Source: CALDTK01 sp965215115 (lineage in GTDB: Bacteria > Bacteroidota > Bacteroidia > Chitinophagales > Saprospiraceae). From it: a DNA stretch of 64,000 bases. The stretch covers positions 2,728,001-2,792,000 of the forward strand of contig OZ244050.1 of assembly GCA_965215115.1 (NCBI GenBank), read 5' to 3'. The position numbers and the translations under genes were made by a program. The notes beneath the pieces are model-generated. The model saw nothing but the letters and a program-made list of their open reading frames with translations, ran no database searches and had not been told where the DNA came from. Shown here piece by piece: positions 1 through 8,188 of this stretch (the stretch's first letter is position 1; the number at the start of each line of letters is the position of its first letter).

Positions 1-115
1 CCCTGGCCGTGCCGTCCGCGCCGATGACTTCGGGGTGGTGGAGTTCGCGCGGCTCGAAGTAGTTGTCGTAGGTCTGGAGCTGGGCGAACTTCAGGAGTTT
101 GTTGCGGCGGGCCAT
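1..115 (-). CDS. trmB: tRNA (guanine-N7-)-methyltransferase, N-terminal part
   Basis: The minus-strand frame begins at the ATG at 113-115 and runs off the left edge, so only 38 residues are seen. They open MARRNKLLKF, followed by YDNYFEP. This resembles the start of Bacteroidota TrmB (basic N-terminus, then an F-x-N-x-F-x-P motif), the enzyme that makes m7G46 in tRNA. The SAM-binding domain lies outside the window, so the call rests on a short N-terminal signature. A different RNA methyltransferase is possible. Confidence 0.5.
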   Translation of the reverse strand, partial: MARRNKLLKFAQLQTYDNYFEPRELHHPEVIGADGTAR

Positions 116-429
116 GGGGGCGAAGAAAGGGCGGAAGCTTCGCTTGCTGGATGGGCGGTAGGTTCGACGCGCTCCGCGCGCAACCGCCCTTATCGAATGC
201 GATGTGCCCGGAGACGTGATGTGGTGAAGGGTGCCTAGTCCGTGCCAGGAGGCGTCTGGCGGGTTCGAGCAGAGCTCGTCGAACCCCCGCCCTGGTGCCT
301 GGAGACGTGATGTGGTGAAGGGTGCCTCGTCGTGCCAGGGGGCGTATGGCGGGTTCGAGCAGAGCTCGTCGGACCCCCGCCCTGGGGTGCTTTGCTAGCG
401 TCCCGTAGTGTCGCCGTTGGGGCACGGCG
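116..429. repeat. Gene-free spacer with a 91-bp tandem duplication and three TTCGA-bulge palindromes
   Basis: No convincing gene is seen. A unit of about 91 bp beginning GGAGACGTGATGTGG occurs at 210-300 and again at 301-391 with a few substitutions. Each unit ends in a palindrome (258-291 and 348-381, minus orientation: outer stem GGCGGG/CCCGCC, TTCGA or TCCGA bulge, inner stem CGAGC/GCTCG, loop TCT). A third, related palindrome with another stem lies at 153-189 (GGGCGG/CCGCCC, inner CGCGC/GCGCG, loop TCC). Confidence 0.8.
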
Positions 430-1698
430 TCACAGTTCCTCCACGGCGCCCTCCAGTTTGCCGCCTTTGACGCGGTCCCAGAGCTGGTGCATAGTCTCAC
501 CAAAGTTGACCTCACCCCGGAAAGGTTTTTGGCGAAAGCCGTACTCCTCCCCCTCGCCCCGTGGGTAGAGTTCGAAGCCGAACACGGGACTCGGGTCCTC
601 GGTCGGCAAGCTCCCGAAGCGCAGGTCGAAGACCTCCAGCGTGTCGCCGCGGCCGCGCTCGACCACGTAGTAGCCGTCGCTAAACCAGCGTAGCACCTCG
701 ACGCCCCGCTCGCCCGCGATGGGCTCGAGGAGTCGATCGTTTTGCGGAAGCGCCGTCAAGCGTTTTGGCGAAAGCCGGAAGGGATCGTCGAGGAGGCCGA
801 GCTGACCCACGCGCAGGGTGTCGCCCTGGTCGATGGCCACGCTCCAGAGGACGTTCTGGAATAGCGTCGGCGTGACGAGGAAGCGCTCGTAGGAGATGTC
901 GGCAGCCGCGAGATCGCTGGCGACCTGCCCGCGCACGCGCAGGAGGTTGACGCAGGTGAGCACCAGGTAGGCCGAACTCAAACCGACGCCGAGCCAGGTG
1001 ACGCGGCGGCGCAAGGGGCTCTCGCGGAGGGCGCGACTGGCCACCAGGAGGCAGACGAGGAAGGGTAGCGTGTAGGCCGGATCGACGACGGAGACCGTGT
1101 CCCAGGCCACGCGCAACTCGGAGAAGGGTTGGAAAACCTGCGTGCCGTAGGTCGTGAAGCAATCCAGCAGCGGGTGCGTCCCGATGCCGAGGAGGAAGAG
1201 TCCCAACCAGTGGGCGTAGGTGACGGCGCTGCGGCGGTGGAGCGTCTTGTTGCGACGCGGTCGCAGCGTGCGCAGGGCCCAGACCAGCAGCGGCACGACG
1301 GCCGTGAGCCCGGCCACCACCGCGCTGTACACCGGGACGCCCTCCAGCGGCGTCGGGGAGGCGAGGCTGCCGACGACCAGGAGCACGTACAGCGCCGCCG
1401 TGGCCGGGAGCCAGACGCGCCACAGGTAGCCGGGCTCGGGCCGGCCGTCGCGACCGTAGAGCGCGCGCGCCATCCAGGCCAGCACGGGGCTCGCCAGCAG
1501 CGCGTAGTAGACGGAGTGCGTCACGCAGCGGTGGAAGGCGAGGCTCGTGATGGGGTCGGCCACCCAGCCGGCGGACACGTCGAGGTCGGGGATCGTGCCC
1601 GCGACCGCGCCCCAGAGCATGGCGCGGTTGCCGATCCGGCGCCCGGCGGCGAGCTCGCCCATGGCCGCCCCGAGGACGATTTGCGTGAAGGAGTCCAA
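430..1698 (-). CDS. Membrane-bound metal-dependent hydrolase, YdjM/DUF457 type
   Basis: The 422-residue protein opens MDSFTQIVLGAAMGELAAG and continues with GTIPDLDV and a HRCVTHS motif, the signature of the LexA-regulated YdjM-like inner-membrane hydrolase family. Histidines and aspartates of these motifs are the presumed metal ligands. Four or five hydrophobic segments lie in residues 60-260, and a soluble C-terminal domain of about 150 residues follows. The substrate of the family is unknown. The start is a TTG. Three mini-hairpin repeats (527-540, 740-751, 763-776) lie within the soluble domain. Confidence 0.8.
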   Translation of the reverse strand: MDSFTQIVLGAAMGELAAGRRIGNRAMLWGAVAGTIPDLDVSAGWVADPITSLAFHRCVTHSVYYALLASPVLAWMARALYGRDGRPEPGYLWRVWLPATAALYVLLVVGSLASPTPLEGVPVYSAVVAGLTAVVPLLVWALRTLRPRRNKTLHRRSAVTYAHWLGLFLLGIGTHPLLDCFTTYGTQVFQPFSELRVAWDTVSVVDPAYTLPFLVCLLVASRALRESPLRRRVTWLGVGLSSAYLVLTCVNLLRVRGQVASDLAAADISYERFLVTPTLFQNVLWSVAIDQGDTLRVGQLGLLDDPFRLSPKRLTALPQNDRLLEPIAGERGVEVLRWFSDGYYVVERGRGDTLEVFDLRFGSLPTEDPSPVFGFELYPRGEGEEYGFRQKPFRGEVNFGETMHQLWDRVKGGKLEGAVEEL

Positions 1699-1710
1699 AC
1701 GGGGGGCAAG

Positions 1711-2883
1711 CTACGCGACCGGGTGCACCGTGTGCAGCGGCCAGGCCCCCGGGGGCCAGGCGCGCACGAAGTCGACTTCCTCGCCACGGGTCGGGTCGTC
1801 GGTGGTGATCAGGATCGGCAGGAGGCGATCAGCGGGGATGACGCCCTCCGGCAGGTCCACGTGGCGGTAGTAAGGCGTCACCCAGAAGGTTTGCGCGTTG
1901 CCGGCCACGCTGAGGGGGATGTGGCGGCTCAGGTCGTCGGACTCGGCCTCGAGGCGCTGCGCGATGCGGGTCTCGTCGGCGGTCTCGGCGGCGTGATCGC
2001 GGAGCCACCGCAGGCGCCGCGCCATCCACGCGAGCCACGCGGGGTCGTTGCGCCAGGTCGGATCGAGCGTGAAGACGGCCACGAGGCCGTAGCGCGCGAG
2101 GTCCATCGGCGAGGCGTGCCCGGGGTCGAACAGTTCGTTGCGGGCCTGCACGACGGCGGCCAGGACGTGCGGCAGGGTCCGCATGTCGGAGAGCTCCCCG
2201 TCGGTCACGAACTGGTCTACGTCGTCCTCCGACACCGAGCCGACGGCGTGGTTCTTGCGCAGGGACTGCACTACGAGGGCCGCGAACCCGACCACCAGCA
2301 GGATAAGCCCGATCCGTACGACGTTCCACCCGCCGCTGCCGGGGATGAGCCACGCCAGCAGCCCGACCACGACCCCCGCGACGACCAGCACGAGGGACAG
2401 CGAGAACACGAAGCCACTCTTCGTCATCGGGCTCGGCGCGTGCGTGAGGGCCTCCGGGATCTCGCGCGGGGCCGGCCCCTGGTACTTGGCGAGCTCCCGC
2501 AGGCGCATCTGTCGGTCGTGGTGCTCGCCGAAGATGGGTTCGAGCCCCCGCACGTACGCCGCCTGCTCGGTGTCGGTCTCGCCGTCGAAGACGTACACCA
2601 CGGGTTCGGGGATGTCGTCGAGGCCCGGGGCGGCCAGGAGGCGACTGCGCAGGTCGGCCTCGGCGTCCTCGCGGGCGGCCTCGCCGACGGCCAGGCCGCG
2701 GAGTTCGGCGGCGATGAGCCACGTGGTCTCCCCGGCGAGGTCGCCGGGCTGGTAGAGCTCCTCGACCCAGAGCCGCCCGATGCGCCCGGCGCCCTGGTGG
2801 AGCGAGTAGCGCAGGTGTTCGACGAGGCCGGCGGGGAAGGCGCGCGCGGGGCGCGGGGCGAAGGCGTAGGAGTCGGGGTCCAC
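1711..2883 (-). CDS. Hypothetical membrane protein
   Basis: I do not recognise this 390-residue protein. An N-terminal soluble region of about 150 residues (containing PVVYVFDGETDTEQAAY) is followed by two adjacent transmembrane segments (around residues 160-215, FSLSLVLVVAGVVVGLL and IGLILLVVGFAALVV) and a C-terminal soluble region rich in W and R with the segment DPTWRNDPAWLAW. The GTG start is the only in-frame start before the homology-free 5' end. It lies 12 bp upstream of the hydrolase gene on the same strand and may be cotranscribed with it. No mini-hairpin repeat occurs in it. Confidence 0.6.
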   Translation of the reverse strand: MDPDSYAFAPRPARAFPAGLVEHLRYSLHQGAGRIGRLWVEELYQPGDLAGETTWLIAAELRGLAVGEAAREDAEADLRSRLLAAPGLDDIPEPVVYVFDGETDTEQAAYVRGLEPIFGEHHDRQMRLRELAKYQGPAPREIPEALTHAPSPMTKSGFVFSLSLVLVVAGVVVGLLAWLIPGSGGWNVVRIGLILLVVGFAALVVQSLRKNHAVGSVSEDDVDQFVTDGELSDMRTLPHVLAAVVQARNELFDPGHASPMDLARYGLVAVFTLDPTWRNDPAWLAWMARRLRWLRDHAAETADETRIAQRLEAESDDLSRHIPLSVAGNAQTFWVTPYYRHVDLPEGVIPADRLLPILITTDDPTRGEEVDFVRAWPPGAWPLHTVHPVA

Positions 2884-2921
2884 AGACGGGCGTTGGGGGT
2901 GGCGAAATATAGTTCCCGAGC

Positions 2922-3239
2922 TTACGTGTCGGTCGGCACTTCGTCCCAGTCGTCGCCCTCGCCCCAGCCCACGAGCCAGCTCAGGCCGTAGCGCCGCTCG
3001 TAGACGATGCCCGGGTCGAGTTCGGGGGGCATCGGCTTCCCGAAGAGTTGCGCGTCGCGCACGCGCCAGTGCTGGTGGTAGAGGTGCTGCTCCATGGCGT
3101 TGAGCTCCTCGTCGGGGCGGGGGGCTTTCGCGAAAACCAGGTGGGCATGGTTGGTTAGAAGTCGGCTTGGGGTCTTGGGTTTGCGGTTCGGGCGTAGCGT
3201 CGATCGGTCGTACGCGCGATTAATTTTCTGAGGCTTCAC
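2922..3239 (-). CDS. Small protein, probable C-terminal remnant of a DUF4272-type protein
   Basis: The last 35 residues (VYERRYGLSWLVGW, then DDWDEVPTDT) match what I recall of the C-terminal end of DUF4272 proteins, which are usually more than 200 residues long. Here only 105 residues are open, and the first 35 are lysine/arginine-rich and do not look like the domain, so this is probably a decayed or truncated gene. A mini-hairpin repeat with a mismatched outer pair is at 3123-3136 (read as VFAKAP). The GTG start at 3239 is uncertain. Confidence 0.45.
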   Translation of the reverse strand: MKPQKINRAYDRSTLRPNRKPKTPSRLLTNHAHLVFAKAPRPDEELNAMEQHLYHQHWRVRDAQLFGKPMPPELDPGIVYERRYGLSWLVGWGEGDDWDEVPTDT

Positions 3240-3265
3240 GTGAGCACCGCCCCGATCTTCGCGGC

Positions 3266-4390
3266 ATGAGGCAGGCGTTCGTGCTGGGGTTGGTGCTGTT
3301 GAGCACGTTGATGTCGCGGGCGCAGCAGGTGTCGAGTGTCCTCGATTATGAGATGCGTCCGCGGCTCACGGCTGATTTTTTCCGGGGGCAGCAGCGGGCG
3401 GATTCGGGGTCAGTGTTCAAACCGCAGATTCAGTACGGAGTCGCGGAGAGTGATCCTGCCAATATGTACGCGCCGAGTTTATACGATGCACGGGCTATTG
3501 CCTTCCCGTACGCCAACACCCTTCGGTCTGGTCCGGACAGCACGCTGGTGATAACCTACTTCGATGCCCAGTGGCAGATTGCGGGCTACCACGCGCGCTT
3601 ACTCAAGTCTCGACTTCGGAGGGCGTTTGTTCCACGGGGTATGTTCGGTCAAATCCAATACCAAGGCTTTAGTGCCGATGCCATACATGCCGGCGTGGTG
3701 ACCGAGTGGGATGCGGCGTTGGAGGCCCTCAGAGAGGAAACGGCCCAGGGGCAGGATTTCCTTCGGTCCACGGCCTTCTTAAACGAGTACCGCCGAGCTG
3801 CGGATACGGTCACCTTTCCGCTGATCACGCTCAATCCCCACGGGCTGGAGATGCACTTCGCGGTGGGTTTGGCGCTTCCGCAAGGAGACTTGAGCCAACG
3901 CCAGGCGGCTGGGTATGCGGTAGACTTTGGGATGGGCTACACCTACGATCGCTGGATGGCGCTGTTGACGGTCATCGTGAACCAAACACCACTCACCCGT
4001 GGAGTAGACGCACCGGCGGAAATCGTGGACCGCCGCTCGCAGTGGAACAACTTCGGACTCGGCGTCGGCTACCGCTGGCTGCGCTACAACAAGCTCGAGG
4101 CGGCGAGCAGGATAAGTTTGCTCGGGGCCAACCTACTCACTGGCAAGCCGGACGAAGACTCGGACCAACCTAAGCTGCGAAGAGACTTAGCCTTCGGCAT
4201 AGCGCAAACTTTAAGCTATAGCGTAGGTCATCGCTACAGGGGAGAGTTCGACTCCGGGCGAGTGAATGGGCTTCGCGCGATCGCCATCATCAACTACACC
4301 CCACAACGGTGGATCGAAGACTTGCGGGGGCCGGTCGTGTCGGTGAGCGTAGGAATCCAAGGTACGGGGTACGGGATTGCGTATAAGTAG
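3266..4390 (+). CDS. Hypothetical outer-membrane protein with signal peptide
   Basis: A 374-residue protein with a clear signal peptide (MRQAFVLGLVLLSTLMSRAQ, cleavage after about residue 20). The C-terminal half has alternating hydrophobic strands typical of a beta-barrel (for example GMGYTYDRWMALLTVIV, GLGVGYRWLRY, GPVVSVSVGIQGTGY). Codon use is less GC-biased than in neighbouring genes, and there is no mini-hairpin repeat in it; both hint at later acquisition. It is flanked by the DUF4272 remnant (divergent) and trkH (convergent). No function can be assigned. Confidence 0.6.
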   Translation: MRQAFVLGLVLLSTLMSRAQQVSSVLDYEMRPRLTADFFRGQQRADSGSVFKPQIQYGVAESDPANMYAPSLYDARAIAFPYANTLRSGPDSTLVITYFDAQWQIAGYHARLLKSRLRRAFVPRGMFGQIQYQGFSADAIHAGVVTEWDAALEALREETAQGQDFLRSTAFLNEYRRAADTVTFPLITLNPHGLEMHFAVGLALPQGDLSQRQAAGYAVDFGMGYTYDRWMALLTVIVNQTPLTRGVDAPAEIVDRRSQWNNFGLGVGYRWLRYNKLEAASRISLLGANLLTGKPDEDSDQPKLRRDLAFGIAQTLSYSVGHRYRGEFDSGRVNGLRAIAIINYTPQRWIEDLRGPVVSVSVGIQGTGYGIAYK

Positions 4391-4422
4391 GACCTGCTAG
4401 GCTGGTGGGGCGGATGAGTATG

Positions 4423-4436
4423 TTTTGCCGGAAGGC
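4423..4436 (+). repeat. Mini-hairpin repeat TTTT-GCC-GGAA-GGC (intergenic copy)
   Basis: TTTT followed by stem GCC/GGC and loop GGAA. It lies between two convergent genes, just past the trkH stop. It shows the inverted stem relative to the commonest form GGC/GCC. Confidence 0.85.
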
Positions 4437-4446
4437 GCCCCCGCCC

Positions 4447-5733
4447 TCACTCCGGCTCCACCCGCGCCACCACCCCCAGCACGAGCGTAAACACGCCCAC
4501 CCGCCCCACGAACATCAGCCCGACCAGCAGCAGCTTCAGGCCTTGCGTCAATTCGGCCGTAATGCCGCGACTCAGGCCCACCGTCCCGATGGCGCTCACG
4601 ACCTCGAAGGCGAGGTCGGCCACGGCGAAGCCGCTCGGCGCGAGGTAGAAGGCGCCCGTGAGCCCGAGGGCCATCAGGAGGGTGTAGAGCACGATGACGC
4701 TCATGGCCGTGCGGATGCCGCTGGGCTCGAGGTCGGTGCCGAACAGACCCGGGTCGTCGTCCTCGGAGCGCTGCGCCCAGAGCACGGCCGCGGCGATGGC
4801 GACGTTGGAGAGTTTGATGCCGCCGCTGGTGCCCGTCGGGGCGGACCCGATGCACATCGGGAGCCACAGCGCGGACAGGGTCCCGAGCGAAAGCGCCGCC
4901 GTATCGACCGTCGAGAAGCCGGCCCCCGTCAGGGCGGTGCCACTCAGGAAGGCCGCGTCGAGCCAGGGGTAGGCGGATGCGGCGATGGTCTCGGAGGTGG
5001 TGGCGAACAGCACGGCGAAGGCCACGAACGCAATGACGAAGGTGAGGGCGACGGCCTTCGTGAGGTAGTCGACGTGCTCGATCTGCCCGCGGACCCGTGC
5101 GTACACCCCCGGCACCGCCAAGAAGCCGATGGCCCCGAGGATGGCGAGCACCAGGATGGTGGCGCTGATCAGCGGCGTGTCCCGAAAGCTGACCAGGCTC
5201 TCCGCGTGCAACCCGAAGCCCGCCGTGCAGAACGCACTCACGCTGTGGAACAAACCCTGCCACAGGGCCTCCCCCCAGGCGTAACCGTTTTGGCGAAAGC
5301 CCACCGCCAGCACGCCCGTCCCCACCAACTCCGTGAGGAACGTAAACTCGACGGCCATGCGGAGGAAGCGCCGCAGCTCGAAGCTGTCCGGGATGTAGCT
5401 GGCCGTCGTGATCAAGCCCTCCTGGAGCTCGGAGACCTCCCCGCGCGGCAACGCGATCACGGAGGCGAGCATGAGGTAGCCGAGTCCGCCGATCTGGAAG
5501 AGCAGCAGGACGAGCACCTGCCCCCAGGTGCTGTAGGCCTCGGTGATGGTGACGGTGGCCAGGCCCGTGGTCGAGATGGCGGAGGTGGCGGTGAAGAGGT
5601 GGTCGAGCCACGTGGCCGGGCGCGCCCCCCCGGCACGACCGGTAAACTGCAGCAGGAGCGTACCGGCGGCGATGAGCCCGACGAAGCCGATGAGGAAGAG
5701 CCGGCGGGGCGTGAGGGCGGTGGGCATCGGCAT
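4447..5733 (-). CDS. TrkH/KtrB-type potassium channel subunit
   Basis: 428 residues with about ten hydrophobic segments and the repeated pore signatures of the Trk/Ktr superfamily: SAISTTGLATV (residues about 50-60), SAFCTAGFGL (about 165), SGTALTGAGFSTV (about 270), PTGTSGGIK (about 300) and VSAIGTVGLSRG (about 385). It forms the K+-translocating membrane subunit and normally works with a cytosolic KtrA/TrkA RCK protein, which is not in this window. One mini-hairpin copy lies at 5288-5301, read as VGFRQNGY in a loop between helices. Confidence 0.9.
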   Translation of the reverse strand: MPMPTALTPRRLFLIGFVGLIAAGTLLLQFTGRAGGARPATWLDHLFTATSAISTTGLATVTITEAYSTWGQVLVLLLFQIGGLGYLMLASVIALPRGEVSELQEGLITTASYIPDSFELRRFLRMAVEFTFLTELVGTGVLAVGFRQNGYAWGEALWQGLFHSVSAFCTAGFGLHAESLVSFRDTPLISATILVLAILGAIGFLAVPGVYARVRGQIEHVDYLTKAVALTFVIAFVAFAVLFATTSETIAASAYPWLDAAFLSGTALTGAGFSTVDTAALSLGTLSALWLPMCIGSAPTGTSGGIKLSNVAIAAAVLWAQRSEDDDPGLFGTDLEPSGIRTAMSVIVLYTLLMALGLTGAFYLAPSGFAVADLAFEVVSAIGTVGLSRGITAELTQGLKLLLVGLMFVGRVGVFTLVLGVVARVEPE

Positions 5734-5859
5734 CGGCGGGAGGGGACGCTAGCGGGCGGCGTAGTGGCCAAGGTAGGACACTTCCGGGAGGGCACCCCGG
5801 CACCTTTGGTTACGGGAGCCCCTCCGCGGGGGGGGGCGGGACGTGGGTGGCGTAGCGCG

Positions 5860-6648
5860 CTAGCCGTCGACCCACTTGCGCAGTTCCGGGGTCCGCTCCC
5901 GGCTCGCGACCACCGCATCCTTGATGCCCCGCAAGTGGATGGCGAGGCGATCGCGACCGTAGTTTTCGAGTCTTTCGACAAAACGCATTTGCACCATCTC
6001 GGCCCTGTTGGCGCGGAACCAGCGCTGCGGGTCGAGCTCGGCCTCGAGGGCGTTGAGCGTCTGGGAGAGCGGGTGGCGCTTGCCGTGCGCATCGACCGCG
6101 AAGGTGACCTTGTCCTCGCTGAGCAGGAGCGCCACGTCGGCGACGGTGAGGAGGCTGATGCCGGCGCTTCGCCGCACGGTAAAACGCTCGCGGTACTCGT
6201 GCTGCGGCTGCTGGAGGGCGGCGCGCAGGGCGGAGAGGGTGGTGGCGTCCAGGCTGGCCGCGTTGGCCCGGGGCGCGGCCGGACCTGTACCCTGCGTGAA
6301 TCGAACCAGCTTGTCCATCGCCGCGGCGAACTGCTCGTAGGTGTAAGGCTTGAGCAAGTACCCGACGCCGTTGGTTTCGAAGGCCCTGAGGAGGAACTGG
6401 TCGTACGCTGTCGCAAAAACGACGGGCGCCGTCACGGTCCGCCGTTCGAAGAGCCCGAAGACGTTGCCGTCGAGGAGTTCGATGTCGCTGATGATGGCGT
6501 CGGGCTCGGGGTTGGCGGCCAACCACTCGAGGGCGTCGCCGACGCTCTGGAGCCAGGCCGCGACGGTAAGGCCCTGGCCGTAGCGCTCGATGTACTGGTG
6601 GGTGCGTTTGGCCGCCAGGGGCTCGTCTTCGAGGAGGAGGAGGTTCAT
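5860..6648 (-). CDS. LytTR-family response regulator
   Basis: A 262-residue two-domain regulator. The receiver domain (about 1-120) has the acidic pair at LLEDEP, the phospho-acceptor Asp near residue 55 in IISDIEL and the conserved Lys in YLLKPY. The LytTR DNA-binding domain (about 160-260) has the typical ISLLTVADVALLLSEDKVTFAV and WFRANRAEMV segments. It overlaps the stop of the upstream sensor kinase gene (6645-6648), so the two form a translationally coupled pair. Mini-hairpin copies are at 5970-5983 (stem GTC/GAC) and 6407-6418. Confidence 0.92.
   Translation of the reverse strand: MNLLLLEDEPLAAKRTHQYIERYGQGLTVAAWLQSVGDALEWLAANPEPDAIISDIELLDGNVFGLFERRTVTAPVVFATAYDQFLLRAFETNGVGYLLKPYTYEQFAAAMDKLVRFTQGTGPAAPRANAASLDATTLSALRAALQQPQHEYRERFTVRRSAGISLLTVADVALLLSEDKVTFAVDAHGKRHPLSQTLNALEAELDPQRWFRANRAEMVQMRFVERLENYGRDRLAIHLRGIKDAVVASRERTPELRKWVDG
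5970..5983 (-). repeat. Mini-hairpin repeat TTTT-GTC-GAAA-GAC
   Basis: Stem GTC/GAC with loop GAAA, within the LytTR regulator gene. This is one of the rarer stem types and shows full covariation of all three pairs. Confidence 0.85.
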
Positions 6649-7790
6649 GGGTGCGGGGTGCCTGGGTGCGGGGTGCTTGGGTGGGGGGTGCTTGGGTGCG
6701 GGGTGCTTGGGTGCGGGGTGCTGTCGGTGTGTAGGGCTAGCAGCGGTAGTCGCACCACCCAGTACGCGCCGTCGCGGCGGGCGTAGGCCTCGCGGTCGGT
6801 GAGGAGTCCGTAGCGTTTGACCAGGTTGGCGGTCCCGGAGCCGGAGCGCTCGTGGGTGGCGAGCTCGCCGGGTTTCGGGGCGAAGTCGTTCGTGACGTAG
6901 AGGGCTGCGCCGCCGGCGTCGCGGCGGAGGTCGAGTTGGATGGTGACGGGCCGGCGCTCGGTGGCGAGGTTGTGCTTATAGACGTTTTCGAGGACGGTTT
7001 GGAGGGCGCCTGGCGGCAAAACCCGACCTTCTAGGTCCACGGGTGTCAGGTTTTCACGAAAGTGGAACGCCGCCCCGAAGCGACGCTCGACGAGGTAGTG
7101 GTAGTCCTTGGCGTAGGCCAGCTCCTCGGCGGCGGGCACGAGGTCTTCGTTGCGGTGGCGGATGAGGTAGCGGTAGAGATTGGAGAGTCGGTGGACGAAG
7201 GCCTTGGCCTCGGCGGGGTCGTCATCGATGAGGATGTCGAGGATGTTGAGTGAGTTAAACAGGAAGTGCGGGTCGACCTGTGCGCGGAGTTGCTGGAGTT
7301 GGGCCTGGTGGCGCTCGGACTCGAGCCGCAGGGAGTGTTGTTTCTCGTCGTAGAACTTCTTCCCCGCGAGGATCGCGACGATGGTGAGGAGGTTCTGCGC
7401 GTCGTTGCCTACGTTGAAGTTGAGGGTCGCGTGCCACCAGCTGTCCTCGGTGTGGTAGATGGCGACGTCGACGATCCAGTAGGTCCCCGTCGAGATGAGC
7501 AGCAAGACGCCGAGCAGCGCCATCATCGCGGCGAAGTAGCGGCGCTGCGTGAGGAGGCTCGGGAACAGCACGTTGGCCGTCACCCAGGCCCCGGTGGTGT
7601 ACGCGACGACCATCCACGCGTAGTAGACCAGGTCGCGCGCGTCGAGGGGGGCGTCTCCCTGGCTTAAACTCGACAGGATGAACGGCGAGGCGAACACCCA
7701 GTAGGCCACGAACACGAGGGCGTCGGTGCGGTGGCTCGGGCTGATCTCCCAATCGATGCCGGGGCGGCGGCGGGTGCGGGTGGTGGGCAT
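6645..7790 (-). CDS. LytS-like sensor histidine kinase
   Basis: The 381-residue protein has four predicted membrane helices in residues 25-150, then the His_kinase dimerisation motif QVDPHFLFNSLNILD (phospho-acceptor His), and an HATPase domain with the N-box-like VLENVYKHN and GSGTANLVKRYGLL. It is the partner of the overlapping LytTR regulator. The C-terminal 30 residues are five STPHP/GTPHP repeats that come directly from a GGGTGCGGGGTGCTT repeat array in the DNA at 6651-6720 and are unlikely to be catalytic. Mini-hairpins lie at 7008-7021 and 7051-7064. Confidence 0.9.
   Translation of the reverse strand: MPTTRTRRRPGIDWEISPSHRTDALVFVAYWVFASPFILSSLSQGDAPLDARDLVYYAWMVVAYTTGAWVTANVLFPSLLTQRRYFAAMMALLGVLLLISTGTYWIVDVAIYHTEDSWWHATLNFNVGNDAQNLLTIVAILAGKKFYDEKQHSLRLESERHQAQLQQLRAQVDPHFLFNSLNILDILIDDDPAEAKAFVHRLSNLYRYLIRHRNEDLVPAAEELAYAKDYHYLVERRFGAAFHFRENLTPVDLEGRVLPPGALQTVLENVYKHNLATERRPVTIQLDLRRDAGGAALYVTNDFAPKPGELATHERSGSGTANLVKRYGLLTDREAYARRDGAYWVVRLPLLALHTDSTPHPSTPHPSTPHPSTPHPGTPHP
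6651..6722. repeat. Heptad/15-mer tandem array GGGTGCG-GGGTGCT inside a coding tail
   Basis: Five imperfect 15-bp units built from the 7-bp words GGGTGCG and GGGTGCT, encoding the STPHP tail of the histidine kinase. The same words recur at 59360-59392, upstream of porX. Confidence 0.8.
7051..7064 (+). repeat. Mini-hairpin repeat TTTT-CAC-GAAA-GTG
   Basis: Stem CAC/GTG, loop GAAA, inside the histidine kinase gene. It is the only CAC/GTG stem preceded by TTTT that I found. Confidence 0.8.
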
Positions 7791-7894
7791 GGGCGTCGGG
7801 TGCGGCGGCGGGGAAGATGGGGCCAGCGGGCTGGTGCGGCGGCGCTGATTTGTGACGAGCGGGGGAAGCGGCGTGCCGAATGGGGTGCGGCGCC

Positions 7895-7902
7895 TACCTT
7901 TA
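7895..7902 (+). promoter_or_regulatory. Bacteroidota -7 box TACCTTTA close to start codon
   Basis: TACCTTTA matches TAnnTTTG in 7 of 8 positions and ends 7 bp before the ATG at 7910, so the transcript would have almost no 5' leader. Confidence 0.5.
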
Positions 7903-7909
7903 GGCCACG

Positions 7910-8188
7910 ATGAGCTTGACGGAGATGATCGCGAAGCTGGATGAGTTGACGGCGGCGGAGCGCAGGGCGCTCGTCGAGGAAGTCGTCAGGCGGGATATGA
8001 CCAACGGTAGTAAGATCGAGCCCCACACCCCGCCCCCTGCCGACGCGCCTGCGTGGGCGCCGAAGCTTTCAAAGGAAGAGTTCGCGCGGCAGTTATGGGA
8101 ACTCGGGCCCATGTCGGACGAGACTTATGCCGCCTACCAACAGGCGCTCGCTTGGTCGGGCGAAATCCACGAGGATGACTGGAAATAG
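7910..8188 (+). CDS. Putative antitoxin of a VapBC-like pair
   Basis: A 92-residue protein beginning MSLTEMIAKLDELTAAERR, a helical segment like those of DUF2281/addiction-module antitoxins, followed by a flexible acidic tail (PAWAPKLSKEEFARQLWELG). It overlaps the start of the PIN-toxin gene by 14 bp, the arrangement expected of a toxin-antitoxin operon. The assignment rests on context and size rather than a specific motif. Confidence 0.55.
   Translation: MSLTEMIAKLDELTAAERRALVEEVVRRDMTNGSKIEPHTPPPADAPAWAPKLSKEEFARQLWELGPMSDETYAAYQQALAWSGEIHEDDWK

Noticed and set aside
1129..2991. Long open frame of 620 codons on the plus strand opposite the hydrolase and hypothetical genes
   Set aside because: Composition is R/G/H/Q-rich and repetitive, there is no signal or domain, and it is antis sense to two coherent genes: a GC-rich shadow frame.
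4405..6786. 793-codon plus-strand frame across trkH and the LytTR regulator
   Set aside because: Opposite two well-recognised genes and low-complexity; an artefact of high GC.
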